DNA of 6,855 nucleotides from Alphaproteobacteria bacterium. GTDB lineage: Bacteria > Pseudomonadota > Alphaproteobacteria > Acetobacterales > Acetobacteraceae. The notes beneath the pieces were generated by a model. That model saw only the letters and a list, made by a program, of their open reading frames with translations. It was not told the DNA's origin and did not search any database. This document shows, piece after piece, positions 6,539 through 6,855 of the stretch (positions are counted from its first letter, which is position 1; each line of letters starts with the position of its first letter). The DNA lies in contig JAAFHD010000196.1 of the NCBI GenBank assembly GCA_013298245.1, positions 1-6,855 on the forward strand, read 5' to 3'. Position numbers and translations under genes: made by a program.

Positions 6539-6855
6539 CAATCCACGGTCACGCCGGCGCGGCGCACGATGGCGGCCCAGCTGTCGATGTCGCGCAATTG
6601 AATCTGGGCGAATTCCGCTGGCGTCGCGACCGGCGGCGGCGCGATGGCTTGCGTCGTCATCATCCATTCGACGAAATCCGGCGCGCGGATCACCTGCTGG
6701 ATGGCGGCGTTGATGCGCGCCACGATCGCCGGCGGCAGGCCCGCCGGGCCGAACAGCCCGTACCATGTCGTGCTGACGAAACCAGGCATGCCGCAGGCCT
6801 CGGCGATGGTTGGCACATCGGGCAGCACCGAGAGCCGCTGCGCCGTTGTCACGCC
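6538..6855 (-). CDS. TctC/BUG family solute-binding protein, C-terminal part (5' end outside window)
   Basis: The C-terminal third of a third BUG receptor; the frame runs off the right edge. The visible part begins in the conserved segment GVTTAQRLSVLPDVPTIAE, matching the AVTSAxRxxxLPDVP segment of the other two copies, then FVSTTWYGLFGPAGLP, an INAAIQ helix and a closing AAIVRRAGVTVD tail. The GTG at 6852 is not the true start, because about 200 more N-terminal residues are expected. It is clearly more divergent from the two tandem copies than they are from each other. The TGA at 6540-6538 overlaps the TfoX-type start by one base, placing it in the same operon and probably upstream of everything else on this strand in the window. 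Confidence 0.92.
   Translation of the reverse strand, partial: GVTTAQRLSVLPDVPTIAEACGMPGFVSTTWYGLFGPAGLPPAIVARINAAIQQVIRAPDFVEWMMTTQAIAPPPVATPAEFAQIQLRDIDSWAAIVRRAGVTVD

Overview
The window is GC-rich bacterial DNA, packed with genes from end to end. The many periplasmic tripartite-tricarboxylate (TctC/BUG) binding proteins, the family III CoA-transferase and the high GC point to a proteobacterium. An alphaproteobacterium of the Acetobacteraceae (Roseomonas-like) or a Burkholderiales relative fits best, but this is inference from gene content, not a phylogenetic result.

Layout. The + strand carries only the C-terminal part of a membrane cytochrome b561-type protein (1-441), cut by the left edge. 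Everything else is on the - strand and reads right to left as one compact gene string: the C-terminal part of a TctC/BUG protein (6855-6538, cut by the right edge); a small TfoX N-domain protein (6538-6221); two tandem paralogous TctC/BUG proteins (6178-5204 and 5204-4236); an exported alpha/beta serine hydrolase (4246-3410); an FAD/NADPH monooxygenase with an N-terminal NTF2/SnoaL-like domain (3364-1625); and a CaiB/BaiF family III CoA-transferase (1628-438). Four of the six - strand junctions overlap by 1 to 11 bases, and the other two gaps are 42 and 45 bases, each holding a strong Shine-Dalgarno. This looks like a single operon whose promoter lies to the right of the window. I see no promoter or intrinsic terminator inside it.

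How the genes may work together (inference). The BUG proteins would capture small carboxylate-type ligands in the periplasm and the exported hydrolase could release such ligands from esters. The monooxygenase would oxygenate a substrate in the cytoplasm, and the CoA-transferase would convert a carboxylic acid to its CoA thioester for further breakdown. The substrate cannot be read from the sequence. No membrane permease (TctA/TctB) is present in the window.

The most notable details are: the two convergent end genes share an interlocked CTAG that supplies both TAG stops; the two tandem BUG genes share a 34-base identical stretch; and the TfoX-type gene sits between BUG genes. I see no RNA genes, CRISPR arrays, insertion sequences or phage genes. 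On the whole this is an ordinary catabolic or accessory operon, not a clear new system.
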